Shown here: positions 17,460-25,502 of the stretch, one piece after another
Numbering within the stretch: the first letter of the stretch is position 1
How the letters are laid out: every line of letters begins with the position of its first letter
Translations under genes and position numbers: made by a program
Assembly (NCBI GenBank): GCA_041394605.1
Contig: JAWKHX010000005.1
Location: 124,001 to 188,000, forward strand
Direction of reading: 5' to 3'
Length of the DNA: 64,000 nt
Origin: UBA668 sp041394605
GTDB taxonomy: Bacteria; Actinomycetota; Acidimicrobiia; Acidimicrobiales; Ilumatobacteraceae
Notes under the pieces: generated by a model
The model's database searches: none
What the model was told of the DNA's origin: nothing
The model's input: only the letters and a program-made list of their open reading frames with translations

Positions 17460-18248
17460 TCAGTCCGACAGTACGGGGACAGTGCCGGCCGACGGTGCCG
17501 GTGGCCACCGGCCGGGGTCCTCCGCATCGTGTAGCCGGTGGGCGGCGTGTGCGAGGCCCAGCAGCACGAACGGCACCAGGCCGAGCAGGCTGCGGTGCAG
17601 CGGCACTGCCGCCGCAATCGCCGCGCCCGCCACGTACGCCGCCAGCACGACGGCGAGGACCACTGCGCTCCGGCTGCGGGGCACGTCGTGCGGGCGCGGG
17701 GCGCGGCGCAGGGCCAGCCCGATCTTCTCGCCGATCCGCACCAGCGCGCCCGTGCCGTAGGTGGTGGACACCGCGATCTGGCCCACCCGGCGCAGCGCGA
17801 TGGCCTGCACCCCCATGGCCGCCGCGCCCAGCGCCACGACTGTCACGTTCCCCCACCGCAACGAGGCGGAGAAGAGCACGTCCCAATGGATGGCCACGAT
17901 CGCCACCACCCCCAGCAGACCCACCTCCGCGAGCAGCAGCGGGGCGGGGTCGGGGCGGCGGCGGAGCTCGGAGTCGGCGGTGCGGATGCGGTGATCCACC
18001 ACCATGGCGGACATCACGGCAGCAACGACGAACGCCACGATGGCCACGAACGACGCGACCACGGCGTGACCGTCGCCCTCCCCGATGGCCATGCCCACCC
18101 GCACCATGTTGCCGCTCATGTTGGCGACGAAGACGGGGGCGATGTTGAGGTAGATGAAGGCGTCCACGAAGCCGGCGGTGAGCGCCAGCCCGACCGCCAC
18201 GGTGAGCGGGCCGGTGACGTGATGCTCCGCTTCGGCCGGCACGTCCAC
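17460..18248 (-). CDS. DUF1275 (YoaK-type) membrane protein
   Basis: About 262 residues from GTG 18248; a longer frame to 18338 exists, but its extra N-terminus is Pro-rich and unlike the family. The family signature ALTAGFVDAFIYLN followed by VANMSGNMVRVG is clear, with about six membrane helices. DUF1275 proteins are predicted transporters of unknown substrate. The gene lies downstream of tRNA-Ala and of a decayed transporter remnant. Confidence 0.75.
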   Translation of the reverse strand: MDVPAEAEHHVTGPLTVAVGLALTAGFVDAFIYLNIAPVFVANMSGNMVRVGMAIGEGDGHAVVASFVAIVAFVVAAVMSAMVVDHRIRTADSELRRRPDPAPLLLAEVGLLGVVAIVAIHWDVLFSASLRWGNVTVVALGAAAMGVQAIALRRVGQIAVSTTYGTGALVRIGEKIGLALRRAPRPHDVPRSRSAVVLAVVLAAYVAGAAIAAAVPLHRSLLGLVPFVLLGLAHAAHRLHDAEDPGRWPPAPSAGTVPVLSD

Positions 18249-18291
18249 GCAGGGTAGCGGTGCACGAACGCCGCCGGACGGCCTGGCCGGG

Positions 18292-18530
18292 TCACTCGGC
18301 GGCGGACGAGGGAATCGACTCCCGTCGACGGGCGGCACCCGGAAGCTTCATCGCCACGAGGACCGACGCCGTCACACCGATGCTGCACACGGTCGGCATC
18401 GCGCCGACACCGCTCCCGGCATCGTCGACCAGCAGCGCGAGGAGGACGCGGTGTGGCCACCCCCATCCCCAGCCCGAAGAGGGCGAGCGCGACGAGCAGC
18501 ACCACCGTGGACGTGCCGTCACCGCCGGCC
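18292..18530 (-). pseudogene. Decayed fragment of a major-facilitator transporter
   Basis: Reading leftwards, one frame gives VVLLVALALFGLGMGVA, like a transporter helix ending in the GLGMG turn common in drug-efflux MFS proteins. The next frame continues LLVDDAGSGVGAMPTV and SIGVTASVLVAMKLP before a stop at 18292-18294. The similarity therefore crosses a frameshift, has no start codon and is only about 75 residues long. It sits directly between tRNA-Ala and the DUF1275 gene, as expected for debris of an old insertion beside a tRNA. The family assignment rests on pattern only. Confidence 0.4.
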
Positions 18531-18533
18531 GGG

Positions 18534-18607
18534 TGGAGACGATGGGACTCGAACCCACGACCCCTTGCATGCAAAGCAAGTGCTCTAGCCAGCTGAGCTA
18601 CGTCCCC
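18534..18607 (-). tRNA. tRNA-Ala (TGC)
   Basis: Read on the minus strand, GGGGACG pairs with CGTCTCC to form the acceptor stem (one G-U pair). The D arm AGCTCAGCTGGCTAGAGC is present. The anticodon stem CTTGC/GCAAG encloses TTTGCAT, giving anticodon TGC. The T arm has the GTTCGAG loop core. The 3' CCA is not encoded (ACCC follows). In actinobacteria tRNA-Ala commonly lies downstream of gyrA and tRNA-Ile; here it is about 14 kb from tRNA-Ile. Confidence 0.95.
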
Positions 18608-18683
18608 GTATGGCGCCGTCAGGCTACCGCTCCGCTGGCCGCACGACTCTCGCCGCGAGTGCGTCGTTCCCTACAGTCCCCGC

Positions 18684-19970
18684 ATGGCTCGCATCCAGTT
18701 CGGCACCTTCCTCGCCCCCCACCACCCGCTCGGGGAGAGCCCCACCCTCCAGTTCCAGCGCGACCTCGACCTGGCCGCGCACCTGGACCGGCTGGGCTAC
18801 GACGAGTTCTGGTGCGGCGAGCACCACTCCAGCGGCTGGGAGATGATCGCCAGCCCCGAGTTGTTCCTGGCCGCAGCGGCGATGCGCACCCACCGCATCC
18901 GCCTCGGCACCGGCGTCATCTCGCTGCCGTACCACCACCCGTTCAACGTCGCCCAGCGAATGGTGCAACTGGACCACATCTCCATGGGCCGGGCCATCTT
19001 CGGCAGCGGGCCGGGCGCCCTGCCCAGCGACGCCCGCACGCTGAACATCGACCCGATGACCCAGCGCGACCGGCAGGACGAAGCGCTCGGCGTGATCGTC
19101 CGCCTGCTGCGCGGCGAGGAGCGCTTCGACTACGACAGCGACTGGTTCACCCTGCGCGATGCCGCGCTGCAGATCCTTCCCGTGCAGGACCCGATGCCGA
19201 TGGCCGCCGCCAGCAGCATCTCGCCCAGCGGCATGCAGTTGGCCGGCAAGTACGGCATGGGCGCGCTCAGCATCGCCAGCACCTCCAGCGAGGGCATCCA
19301 GGCCCTGCCCACCCAGTGGGCGTTCGCCGAGGAGGCTGCCGCCAAGCACGGCCAGACCGTCAGCCGCGCCGACTGGCGGGTGCTGATGAGCTGGCACATC
19401 GCCGAGACGCGGGAGCAAGCCCGGGAGGAAGCCGTGCTGGGCCTGCAGAAGTGGCACAACGAGTACAACGTGCAGGTGCTCGGGCGGCCGGGGGCCCAGT
19501 GGGTGGACGACCCGTGGGTGCTGCTGGACCAGATCACCGGCCAGGGGGCCGAGGGCGCCGGTGCCGCAGTGGTGGGCACGCCCGACGACCTCATCGAGGC
19601 CATCCTCAACATGCAGCAGATCACCGGCGGGTTCGGCACCGTGCTCGGGTTCGCCCACGACTGGGCCAACCGCGAGGCCACGTTCCGTTCGTGGGAACTG
19701 GTCGCCCGCTACGTGATCCCCGCCGTCAACGGCACCATCCGCCCGCAGATGGCCAGCGCCCAGTACGTGGGCGACAACAAGGCCACGCTGATGGCCGGCG
19801 CCTCCGCAGCCGTGATGAGCAAGATCATGGCCGACGAGAAGGCCGCCGCGGCGATGGCCACCACCATGCAGCAGATGGCCGCCCGCATGCAGGGCCAGGA
19901 GAACGACCCCGTGTTCCGCCCCGGCGGTGGCCTGCCCACGGCAGACCCCGCCGGCGACGGACACTCCTGA
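18684..19970 (+). CDS. LLM-class flavin-dependent monooxygenase (limonene monooxygenase-like)
   Basis: A 428-residue protein. The luciferase-like barrel pattern is clear: IQFGTFLAPHHP at the first strand, YDEFWCGEHHSSGWEMIASPE, RIRLGTGVISLPYHHPFNVAQRM and DHISMGRAIFGSGPGALPSD. It uses reduced FMN (or F420) with O2 to oxidise a small organic substrate, in a manner similar to limonene 1,2-monooxygenase-type proteins. An insertion and Met/Gln-rich C-terminal tail make it longer than many family members. It is divergent from tRNA-Ala and ends 1 bp from the convergent anchor-I gene. Confidence 0.85.
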   Translation: MARIQFGTFLAPHHPLGESPTLQFQRDLDLAAHLDRLGYDEFWCGEHHSSGWEMIASPELFLAAAAMRTHRIRLGTGVISLPYHHPFNVAQRMVQLDHISMGRAIFGSGPGALPSDARTLNIDPMTQRDRQDEALGVIVRLLRGEERFDYDSDWFTLRDAALQILPVQDPMPMAAASSISPSGMQLAGKYGMGALSIASTSSEGIQALPTQWAFAEEAAAKHGQTVSRADWRVLMSWHIAETREQAREEAVLGLQKWHNEYNVQVLGRPGAQWVDDPWVLLDQITGQGAEGAGAAVVGTPDDLIEAILNMQQITGGFGTVLGFAHDWANREATFRSWELVARYVIPAVNGTIRPQMASAQYVGDNKATLMAGASAAVMSKIMADEKAAAAMATTMQQMAARMQGQENDPVFRPGGGLPTADPAGDGHS

Positions 19971-19971
19971 C

Positions 19972-21597
19972 TCAGGCGCCGATGCCCCAGAGCACCGCGG
20001 TGCCGGTGACCTCGTTGCCGTAGATCACCATCGCCTGGTGTGTCGGGCTCTTGGCCGCGGGCACGAACACCAGGCCTTCGGGCCCGCTGTCCGGGCCGAC
20101 CTCGGCGCCACCGAACGTGCGGGTCATCAGGTGCTGCACGAACGTGGGCGCGTGCGGGTCGGTGATGTCGTAGACCATCACGCCACCGATGCGCTCCAGC
20201 GCGATGAACGCATAGGTGCGCCGGCCCACCTTGCCGACCACGACGCTCTCGGGCTCGGGGCCCTTGTCGTCGCTGCGGTTGTCGAACGTGTCGTTGCTGT
20301 TGCTGGCGTTGAACGTGGCCGGGTACAGGTCGGCGGTGAGGCATTCGAAGTCGTCGCCGCTGTCCCACACCAGGTCGCCGTTCGCCGTGCGGATGGAGAA
20401 CGAACGGCTGCCCAGCGAGTACAGCGAGGTCAGCTTGCCGTCGGGGCCGACCGTTGCCGGGGCGACGGTGGTGACGTTCAGGCGAGCCAGCGCGGCGTTG
20501 CTGGCCGCCTCGGGGAACAGGCTCAGGTCGGCCACGTCCTTGGCCCGCTGCACGTCGGCGCCACCGGGCATGCCGTCGTACTCGCGGGCATCGCCCTCGT
20601 TGGCGGTGAGCACGAACGTCTCGCCGCCGACGCGGTAGTTGGCCACACCATCGGGCATGTACATGCCCTTCACCGGCCAGTTGGCGATGTTGATGGCGTT
20701 GTCCTTGTCGCTGGCGTCGATGCCGAACCCGGGGAGGGAGTGGTCGCTGTAGCCCAGCGCGATGATCCGCTCCACTCGCCCGCGGCGCACGTCGATCTTG
20801 GCGATCGCGTTGTTCTCCTGCAGCGAGACCCACGCCCAACGACCGTCGTCGGACACCGTGATGTATTCCGGCTCCAGGTCCTGCGCCACCGAGGCACCCG
20901 GACCGCTGATGCGCACGTCGGCCGGCAGTTCACCACTGCGGCGGCCACCGGCGTTGAAGTCGGCGAACCCGACGGTGGTGACACGCGGCTCGGCGTGATG
21001 GTGACGGCGACGGTCGGCCCCGCGGAACGGGGCGGTGGCGATGATGCTCACCGAGCCCTCGGGGTCCACGGAGTCCGGCTGGCCGTAGCTGTTCGGCTGC
21101 CCCTCGTTGGCCACCAGCAGCAGGCTGCCGTCGGGGGTGAAGGTCACCATGTCGGGCAGCGAGCCCACCTGCACGGCGCCCACCTGGCGGGTGCCCTTGA
21201 AGAACAGCACCTGACCGGGGTCGGTGTCCACCGCGGCCGGTACCGCGACGGCCACGAGGCCGTTCTTCACCGCCACGCTGGTGGGGTCGTTGGGCAGGGT
21301 GATGGTGGCGATGCGCACCGGGTTGGTGGGGTCACCGATGTTCACGATGTCCAGCGAGGCAACGTTCATCACGTACAGCCGGGCACCCTCCTGGGCGACG
21401 ATCTCGGCCGCGGTCTCACCACTGGGCAGGCCACCCACGGTGTACCGGCCGAGGTAGGTGAACGACGGCTGGTGCCCGGTCGAGGTGGGCACCGAGCACG
21501 ACGCGGGCAGGGTGGCGCCCACCGGCGTGGGTGACGGCACGGTCACCAGGCCGGCGGCGAGAAGGCCACAGGCCAGGGGCAGGGCGGATCGACGCAT
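19972..21597 (-). CDS. Exported choice-of-anchor-I domain protein (beta-propeller, alkaline-phosphatase-like)
   Basis: A 541-residue protein from ATG 21597, fixed by an AAGGAG Shine-Dalgarno. A signal peptide covers about residues 1-28 (basic MRR, hydrophobic core, cleavage near VGA). The mature part has repeated blades typical of choice-of-anchor I proteins: FTYLGRYTVGG, MNVASLDIVNIGDPTNPVRIATI, FTPDGSLLLVANEGQPN, GLVFVPAAKSPTHQAMVIYGNEV. Members include extracellular alkaline phosphatases and phytase-like proteins. No C-terminal anchor is visible, so it is probably secreted. It may scavenge phosphate, but no Pho-type operator was identified. Confidence 0.8.
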   Translation of the reverse strand: MRRSALPLACGLLAAGLVTVPSPTPVGATLPASCSVPTSTGHQPSFTYLGRYTVGGLPSGETAAEIVAQEGARLYVMNVASLDIVNIGDPTNPVRIATITLPNDPTSVAVKNGLVAVAVPAAVDTDPGQVLFFKGTRQVGAVQVGSLPDMVTFTPDGSLLLVANEGQPNSYGQPDSVDPEGSVSIIATAPFRGADRRRHHHAEPRVTTVGFADFNAGGRRSGELPADVRISGPGASVAQDLEPEYITVSDDGRWAWVSLQENNAIAKIDVRRGRVERIIALGYSDHSLPGFGIDASDKDNAINIANWPVKGMYMPDGVANYRVGGETFVLTANEGDAREYDGMPGGADVQRAKDVADLSLFPEAASNAALARLNVTTVAPATVGPDGKLTSLYSLGSRSFSIRTANGDLVWDSGDDFECLTADLYPATFNASNSNDTFDNRSDDKGPEPESVVVGKVGRRTYAFIALERIGGVMVYDITDPHAPTFVQHLMTRTFGGAEVGPDSGPEGLVFVPAAKSPTHQAMVIYGNEVTGTAVLWGIGA

Positions 21598-21808
21598 GAG
21601 GTCTCCTTGTCGAGGGCCCGCACACCGGGTCGGCGGGCACGTCGGTCGCACCGTACGAACCGCCCCTGACCTGCCGGTGAGCCACCGGTGAGCGCGTGGT
21701 GACGGGAGCCCGTCGCCCAGGTGAAGCCGTGTCGGAGTCGTTCCTGTACACCTCCGAGCAGGAAACACTCCGGTTGAGTCGACCCCCAGGCTCAGTCGGG
21801 CCTCGGGC

Positions 21809-22006
21809 TCAGTCGTCCTTCAGGGCGACGGCGTTGGGGGTGACGTTCATCTTGGGGACGTACTCCGCGACCTCGACCTCGCGGCCCTCACCCAGGAACT
21901 TGGCCCGCAACTCGGCCCGGCACGACGTGCACGGGCCGTAGAAGCGCTCGTCCTCCACGCTGCCGCCGCAGCGCGGGCAGGTGACGGTGAGGGAGAGCAG
22001 GTCCAT
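21809..22006 (-). CDS. Small zinc-ribbon protein
   Basis: A 65-residue protein from ATG 22006 with an upstream AAAGG. Four cysteines in two pairs (CPRCGG and CTSC) form a zinc ribbon, followed by a charged tail. Proteins of this size and pattern occur widely in actinobacteria with no assigned function. The next gene upstream ends 29 bp away in the same direction. The larger frame covering this region is a shadow of the neighbouring hydrolase. Confidence 0.75.
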   Translation of the reverse strand: MDLLSLTVTCPRCGGSVEDERFYGPCTSCRAELRAKFLGEGREVEVAEYVPKMNVTPNAVALKDD

Positions 22007-22035
22007 GCGGTGCGCCTTTCTGCGGTTGGGGCGGC

Positions 22036-22803
22036 TCAGTACGCCTGGGCCCAGAAGTGTCGCAGCATCTCGGCGCCGGCGGCGGGATCCCCCAACATCC
22101 ACCAGTGACCCTGGCCGGGCAGCTCGTGGATGGTGGCACCGAGACGGACGGCCACCTCGCGGCCAAGGTCGTCGCCGCGCACGAACGGGTCGTTGGGGGC
22201 GATGATCGCCAGCCCGGGCTTCAACCCTGCGTGCCCCAGTTCCGCACCCCACTCGGCCATCGCCGGCTGGGCGGCGGAGCGGTAGAGGGCCAGGATGCAG
22301 CGGCCCATCAGTTCGCCGGCCTCGCCCTCGGTGGCATCCAGCAACTGCTCGCCGGTGGCCCGCGGGATGCCCAGCATCTCGAACAGCCCCAACCGATCCT
22401 CCCTCGGCGTGACGGCGTTCTGCTCGAAGTACTCCTCCCCGGCGCCGGGCGTCTGCCAGATCTGGGCGAAGTCGTGCCACACATAGTCCGGGTGGAACAG
22501 GCCGAGCACGTCGCAGGCCCAGGTGCGCACAAGGTCGGGGCGCAGGGCCACGGCGCGCATGCCGATGCCGCCGCCCCAGTCGTGGCCCACCAGGTCCACC
22601 GGGCCGTGCTCGGCTACCAGGCCCTCGAGCACGCCGATGAACCAGGCCACGTACTCCTCCTTGGTGGCGCCGAAGCCGTCGGGCACGGGGCAACCGAACC
22701 CGGGCAGTTGGGGCGTCACCACATCGGCGCGGCCGAGTGCGGCCACCAGCGGCGACCAGATCACCGGGGTCTCGGGGTTGCCATGAAGCAGGACGACGGT
22801 CAT
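22036..22803 (-). CDS. Alpha/beta hydrolase, epoxide hydrolase / haloalkane dehalogenase-like
   Basis: A 255-residue protein from ATG 22803. It has the oxyanion motif LLHGNPE and the nucleophile elbow VGHDWGGG, where D75 replaces the serine of esterases. This is characteristic of epoxide hydrolases and haloalkane dehalogenases, which form an alkyl-enzyme ester. The catalytic His lies in PGQGHWWML. A helical cap region is inserted at about 120-190. Substrate unknown. It is divergent from the F420-type oxidoreductase gene across 161 bp. Confidence 0.85.
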   Translation of the reverse strand: MTVVLLHGNPETPVIWSPLVAALGRADVVTPQLPGFGCPVPDGFGATKEEYVAWFIGVLEGLVAEHGPVDLVGHDWGGGIGMRAVALRPDLVRTWACDVLGLFHPDYVWHDFAQIWQTPGAGEEYFEQNAVTPREDRLGLFEMLGIPRATGEQLLDATEGEAGELMGRCILALYRSAAQPAMAEWGAELGHAGLKPGLAIIAPNDPFVRGDDLGREVAVRLGATIHELPGQGHWWMLGDPAAGAEMLRHFWAQAY

Positions 22804-22964
22804 ACGCGCCAGTCTTGCCGATCCGGCAGCCGTCTCGAACCGGTCTCGTACCGGCCCGAACTGCGGTACGGAATCGCGCACAAGCCGCAACGATCCAGAC
22901 CCAGTTCGGCCGATGGCGACATCCAGCCCCAGAATCAGTAGGGGGTGGGGTTAGGGTCCGGCGC

Positions 22965-24002
22965 ATGCAGGTCGACGTGATGCTCTCGCCAAAGCCGTTG
23001 CAGCAGATGGGCGACACCGCCCGGGCGGTGGCCGCCAGCGGGCTGGACGGGATCGTGTTCACCGAGGCCGGCCGCACCGCCTACCTGTCCGCCGCGGTCG
23101 CGGCCGCGGCGGCGCCGGGGCTGGCCATCGGCACGGGCGTGGCCGTGGCCTTCCCGCGCAGCCCCATGGTGACGGCCCAGGTGGCCTGGGAGTTGCAGGA
23201 GGCCACCGCCGGCAACTTCCGCCTCGGCCTCGGCACGCAGGTGCGCACCCATGTGGTGCGCCGCTACGGCATGGAGTTCGAGTCGCCCGGCCCGCGCCTG
23301 CGCGACTACGTGCTGGCGGTGAAGGACTGCTTCGCCGCCTTCCGCGGCCAGCCGCTGGACCACCACGGGCGGTTCTACACACTGGACTGGATGAGTGCCC
23401 AGTGGAGCCCCGGCAGGATCGCCGTGGCCGACCCGAAGGTGGACATCGCCGCCGTCAACCCGTGGATGCTGAAGATGGCCGGCGAGGTGGCCGACGGCGT
23501 GCACGTGCACCCGATCGGCGAGCCCGGCTACCTGGCCCGCCATGTACTGCCAAAGGTGGCCGAGGGAGCCGCCGCCACCGGGCGCGACGTGGACGACGTG
23601 ACGATCATCGTGCCGGTCAACCTCATCGTCGGCGACACCGAGGAGGAGCGCGCCGCCGACCGGGAACTGATGCGCGGCATGCTCAGCTTCTACGGCAGCA
23701 CCCCGAACTACGCGTTCATCTGGGACGAAGCCGGCTTCGACGGCACCACGGCCCGCATCCGCGAGCGCCAGAAGGCCGGCGACATGGCCGGCATGGCGAA
23801 GGAGATCACGGACGACCACCTCGCCGCGTTCTGCACGGAGGCCACCTGGGACGGCCTGGCGCAGGCGCTGGTGGACAAGTACCGCGGCGTGGCCGGGCGG
23901 ATCATCCTCTACAACGCGGCCATGGGCGCACCGGACCGGGTGGCCGAGCGCCTGCCCCGCTTCGGTGAGGTGGCCCGCCAGGTGCGGGCACTCACGGCCT
24001 GA
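22965..24002 (+). CDS. LLM-class F420-dependent oxidoreductase
   Basis: A 345-residue protein from ATG 22965. It shows the bacterial luciferase-like barrel: AVAASGLDGIVFTEAGR, LAIGTGVAVAFPRSPMVTAQVAWELQEAT, FRLGLGTQVRTHVVRRYGMEF and RLRDYVLAVKDCF. This pattern corresponds to the MSMEG_2256-type F420-dependent family common in mycobacteria and other F420-producing actinobacteria. It probably reduces or oxidises a small organic substrate using F420. No signal peptide. Confidence 0.85.
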   Translation: MQVDVMLSPKPLQQMGDTARAVAASGLDGIVFTEAGRTAYLSAAVAAAAAPGLAIGTGVAVAFPRSPMVTAQVAWELQEATAGNFRLGLGTQVRTHVVRRYGMEFESPGPRLRDYVLAVKDCFAAFRGQPLDHHGRFYTLDWMSAQWSPGRIAVADPKVDIAAVNPWMLKMAGEVADGVHVHPIGEPGYLARHVLPKVAEGAAATGRDVDDVTIIVPVNLIVGDTEEERAADRELMRGMLSFYGSTPNYAFIWDEAGFDGTTARIRERQKAGDMAGMAKEITDDHLAAFCTEATWDGLAQALVDKYRGVAGRIILYNAAMGAPDRVAERLPRFGEVARQVRALTA

Positions 24003-24011
24003 CCCGCTGGG

Positions 24012-25427
24012 CTACCCGGACGACGGCACGAACAGGTACAGGTAGGCGCCGGCGCCCAGTTCCACCGGGTCGGCCAGCGCGCCCTTCACCACGTGGTAGC
24101 GGGTGACGACGCGGTCCACCACGGCGCCACCGTCGGTCGCCCGCACGATGGCCTCCGTGTAGTCGGGGGACATGGCCACCAGGTCGCCCGGCACGTCCAC
24201 GACGGCGCCGTCCACGATGAGGATCTGGGTGGTGCCGGTGGTGCGGAAGGAGCAGCCATCCGCGGAGGGCGGGGTGATGGCCGCGCCGGCGACGTCGATC
24301 AGCACCTCGCCGGTGTCCAGGTTCACCAGCGCGCTGCGGTCGGGCACATTGCCACCCACGGCCATCACCGTGCACGCCGTGCCGAACCACCGCGGGCTCA
24401 GTTCCGTGGCGCCGGGCTCGATCCCGCCCGCAGTGAAGCGGGCCACCAGTGCCCCGTCCACGCCGACCAGCGCCCACCCGTCTGCCAGTTCCACCATCAT
24501 CCGCTCGTCGCTGACGAGGTAGGCGCTGAGCGCACCGTCGGCCAGATCGCCCATCACCGACGACGGCAGATGGCCGGTGGAGGTGGACTTCCCCGAGTCG
24601 AAGTCCACTTTCGACACCGTGCCGTCCTCCTGCAGCACGACGGCGACGTTCTTGCCGTCCATCAGCCGCGCCCGCACCCGCCCGTCCACCGCGACGGCCT
24701 CGCCCACCTGGGCACCGTCCACCAGCAGGGTCATCGTCCGGTCACTGCCCACCGACCCGGCGAGCACCCGGTTGGCCACGGCGTCGTAGACCACCCCGTC
24801 GAACCACTGGGCCGACGACGGCTCGGTGGACAGCATCACGCCGGCGCCACCGTTGCCGATCACCATGACGGCGCCGTCGCGAGCAGGCGACACGGCGTAC
24901 AGGGCGACGTCGGACGGCAGGCCGAACACCGAGTGCAGCGACCGCGACGTGCCGGCGCGCAGGTCCACCAGCACGCTGTCGCCACCGCTGTCCACCGCCA
25001 GCAGCACGTCGCCGGCGCGGGTGGGCACGCCGAGATCGGCGCCGGTGGAGATGGTCCGGATCTCACCGGTGGCGGCGTCCAGCACGGTGACCACGCCGCC
25101 CTCGCCGACCGCGGCGAGGAGGGAACTGGAATCGTCCACGGCGCGGGTGGTTCCGGTGCCCAGCCCTGCCATCGTGCCGAGCGACTCGAACGTCGCGGTG
25201 TCGCCGTCCGCGCCGACTGCGTCCACCACACCGCTCGCGGGATCCACCCGCAGCAGCGTCCACGGGTCCTTCGCCGCCGAGCCGTCGTCGCCGCCGAACG
25301 CGACCACGCCCACCACCCCGAGCGCCACCACCACGGCGGTCGCAGCGGCCAGCGGCACCCACCGCGGCCGGCGGCGCCCCTCCCGGTAGATGACGTCCTC
25401 GGCGGCCGGCGGGGGGAAATGCGACAT
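24012..25427 (-). CDS. Single-pass membrane protein with extracytoplasmic beta-propeller-like domain
   Basis: A 471-residue protein from ATG 25427. A short cytoplasmic N-terminus (REGRRRPRW) precedes one membrane helix (about 24-45). About 420 residues follow with repeated blade-like strands (GEIRTISTGADLG, VVDAVGADGD, GKSTSTGHLPSS, FTAGGIEPGATELSPRWFGT). This resembles proteins of the WD40/YVTN type, but no repeat signature is exact and I recognise no specific family. The short gap to the divergent molybdopterin enzyme gene suggests shared promoter DNA, not necessarily shared function. Confidence 0.65.
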   Translation of the reverse strand: MSHFPPPAAEDVIYREGRRRPRWVPLAAATAVVVALGVVGVVAFGGDDGSAAKDPWTLLRVDPASGVVDAVGADGDTATFESLGTMAGLGTGTTRAVDDSSSLLAAVGEGGVVTVLDAATGEIRTISTGADLGVPTRAGDVLLAVDSGGDSVLVDLRAGTSRSLHSVFGLPSDVALYAVSPARDGAVMVIGNGGAGVMLSTEPSSAQWFDGVVYDAVANRVLAGSVGSDRTMTLLVDGAQVGEAVAVDGRVRARLMDGKNVAVVLQEDGTVSKVDFDSGKSTSTGHLPSSVMGDLADGALSAYLVSDERMMVELADGWALVGVDGALVARFTAGGIEPGATELSPRWFGTACTVMAVGGNVPDRSALVNLDTGEVLIDVAGAAITPPSADGCSFRTTGTTQILIVDGAVVDVPGDLVAMSPDYTEAIVRATDGGAVVDRVVTRYHVVKGALADPVELGAGAYLYLFVPSSG

Positions 25428-25502
25428 CGAACCCACGGTAGCCGGGCATCCCCGTCCGAAAGCCGACAGCGCCGGCACGACGGTGGACCTAGCCTCCACA
25501 CC

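Noticed and set aside
24093..25502. Extension of the molybdopterin oxidoreductase frame far upstream.
   Set aside because: The extra sequence is antisense to the beta-propeller-like gene and His-rich; the Fe-S motif begins just after ATG 25503.
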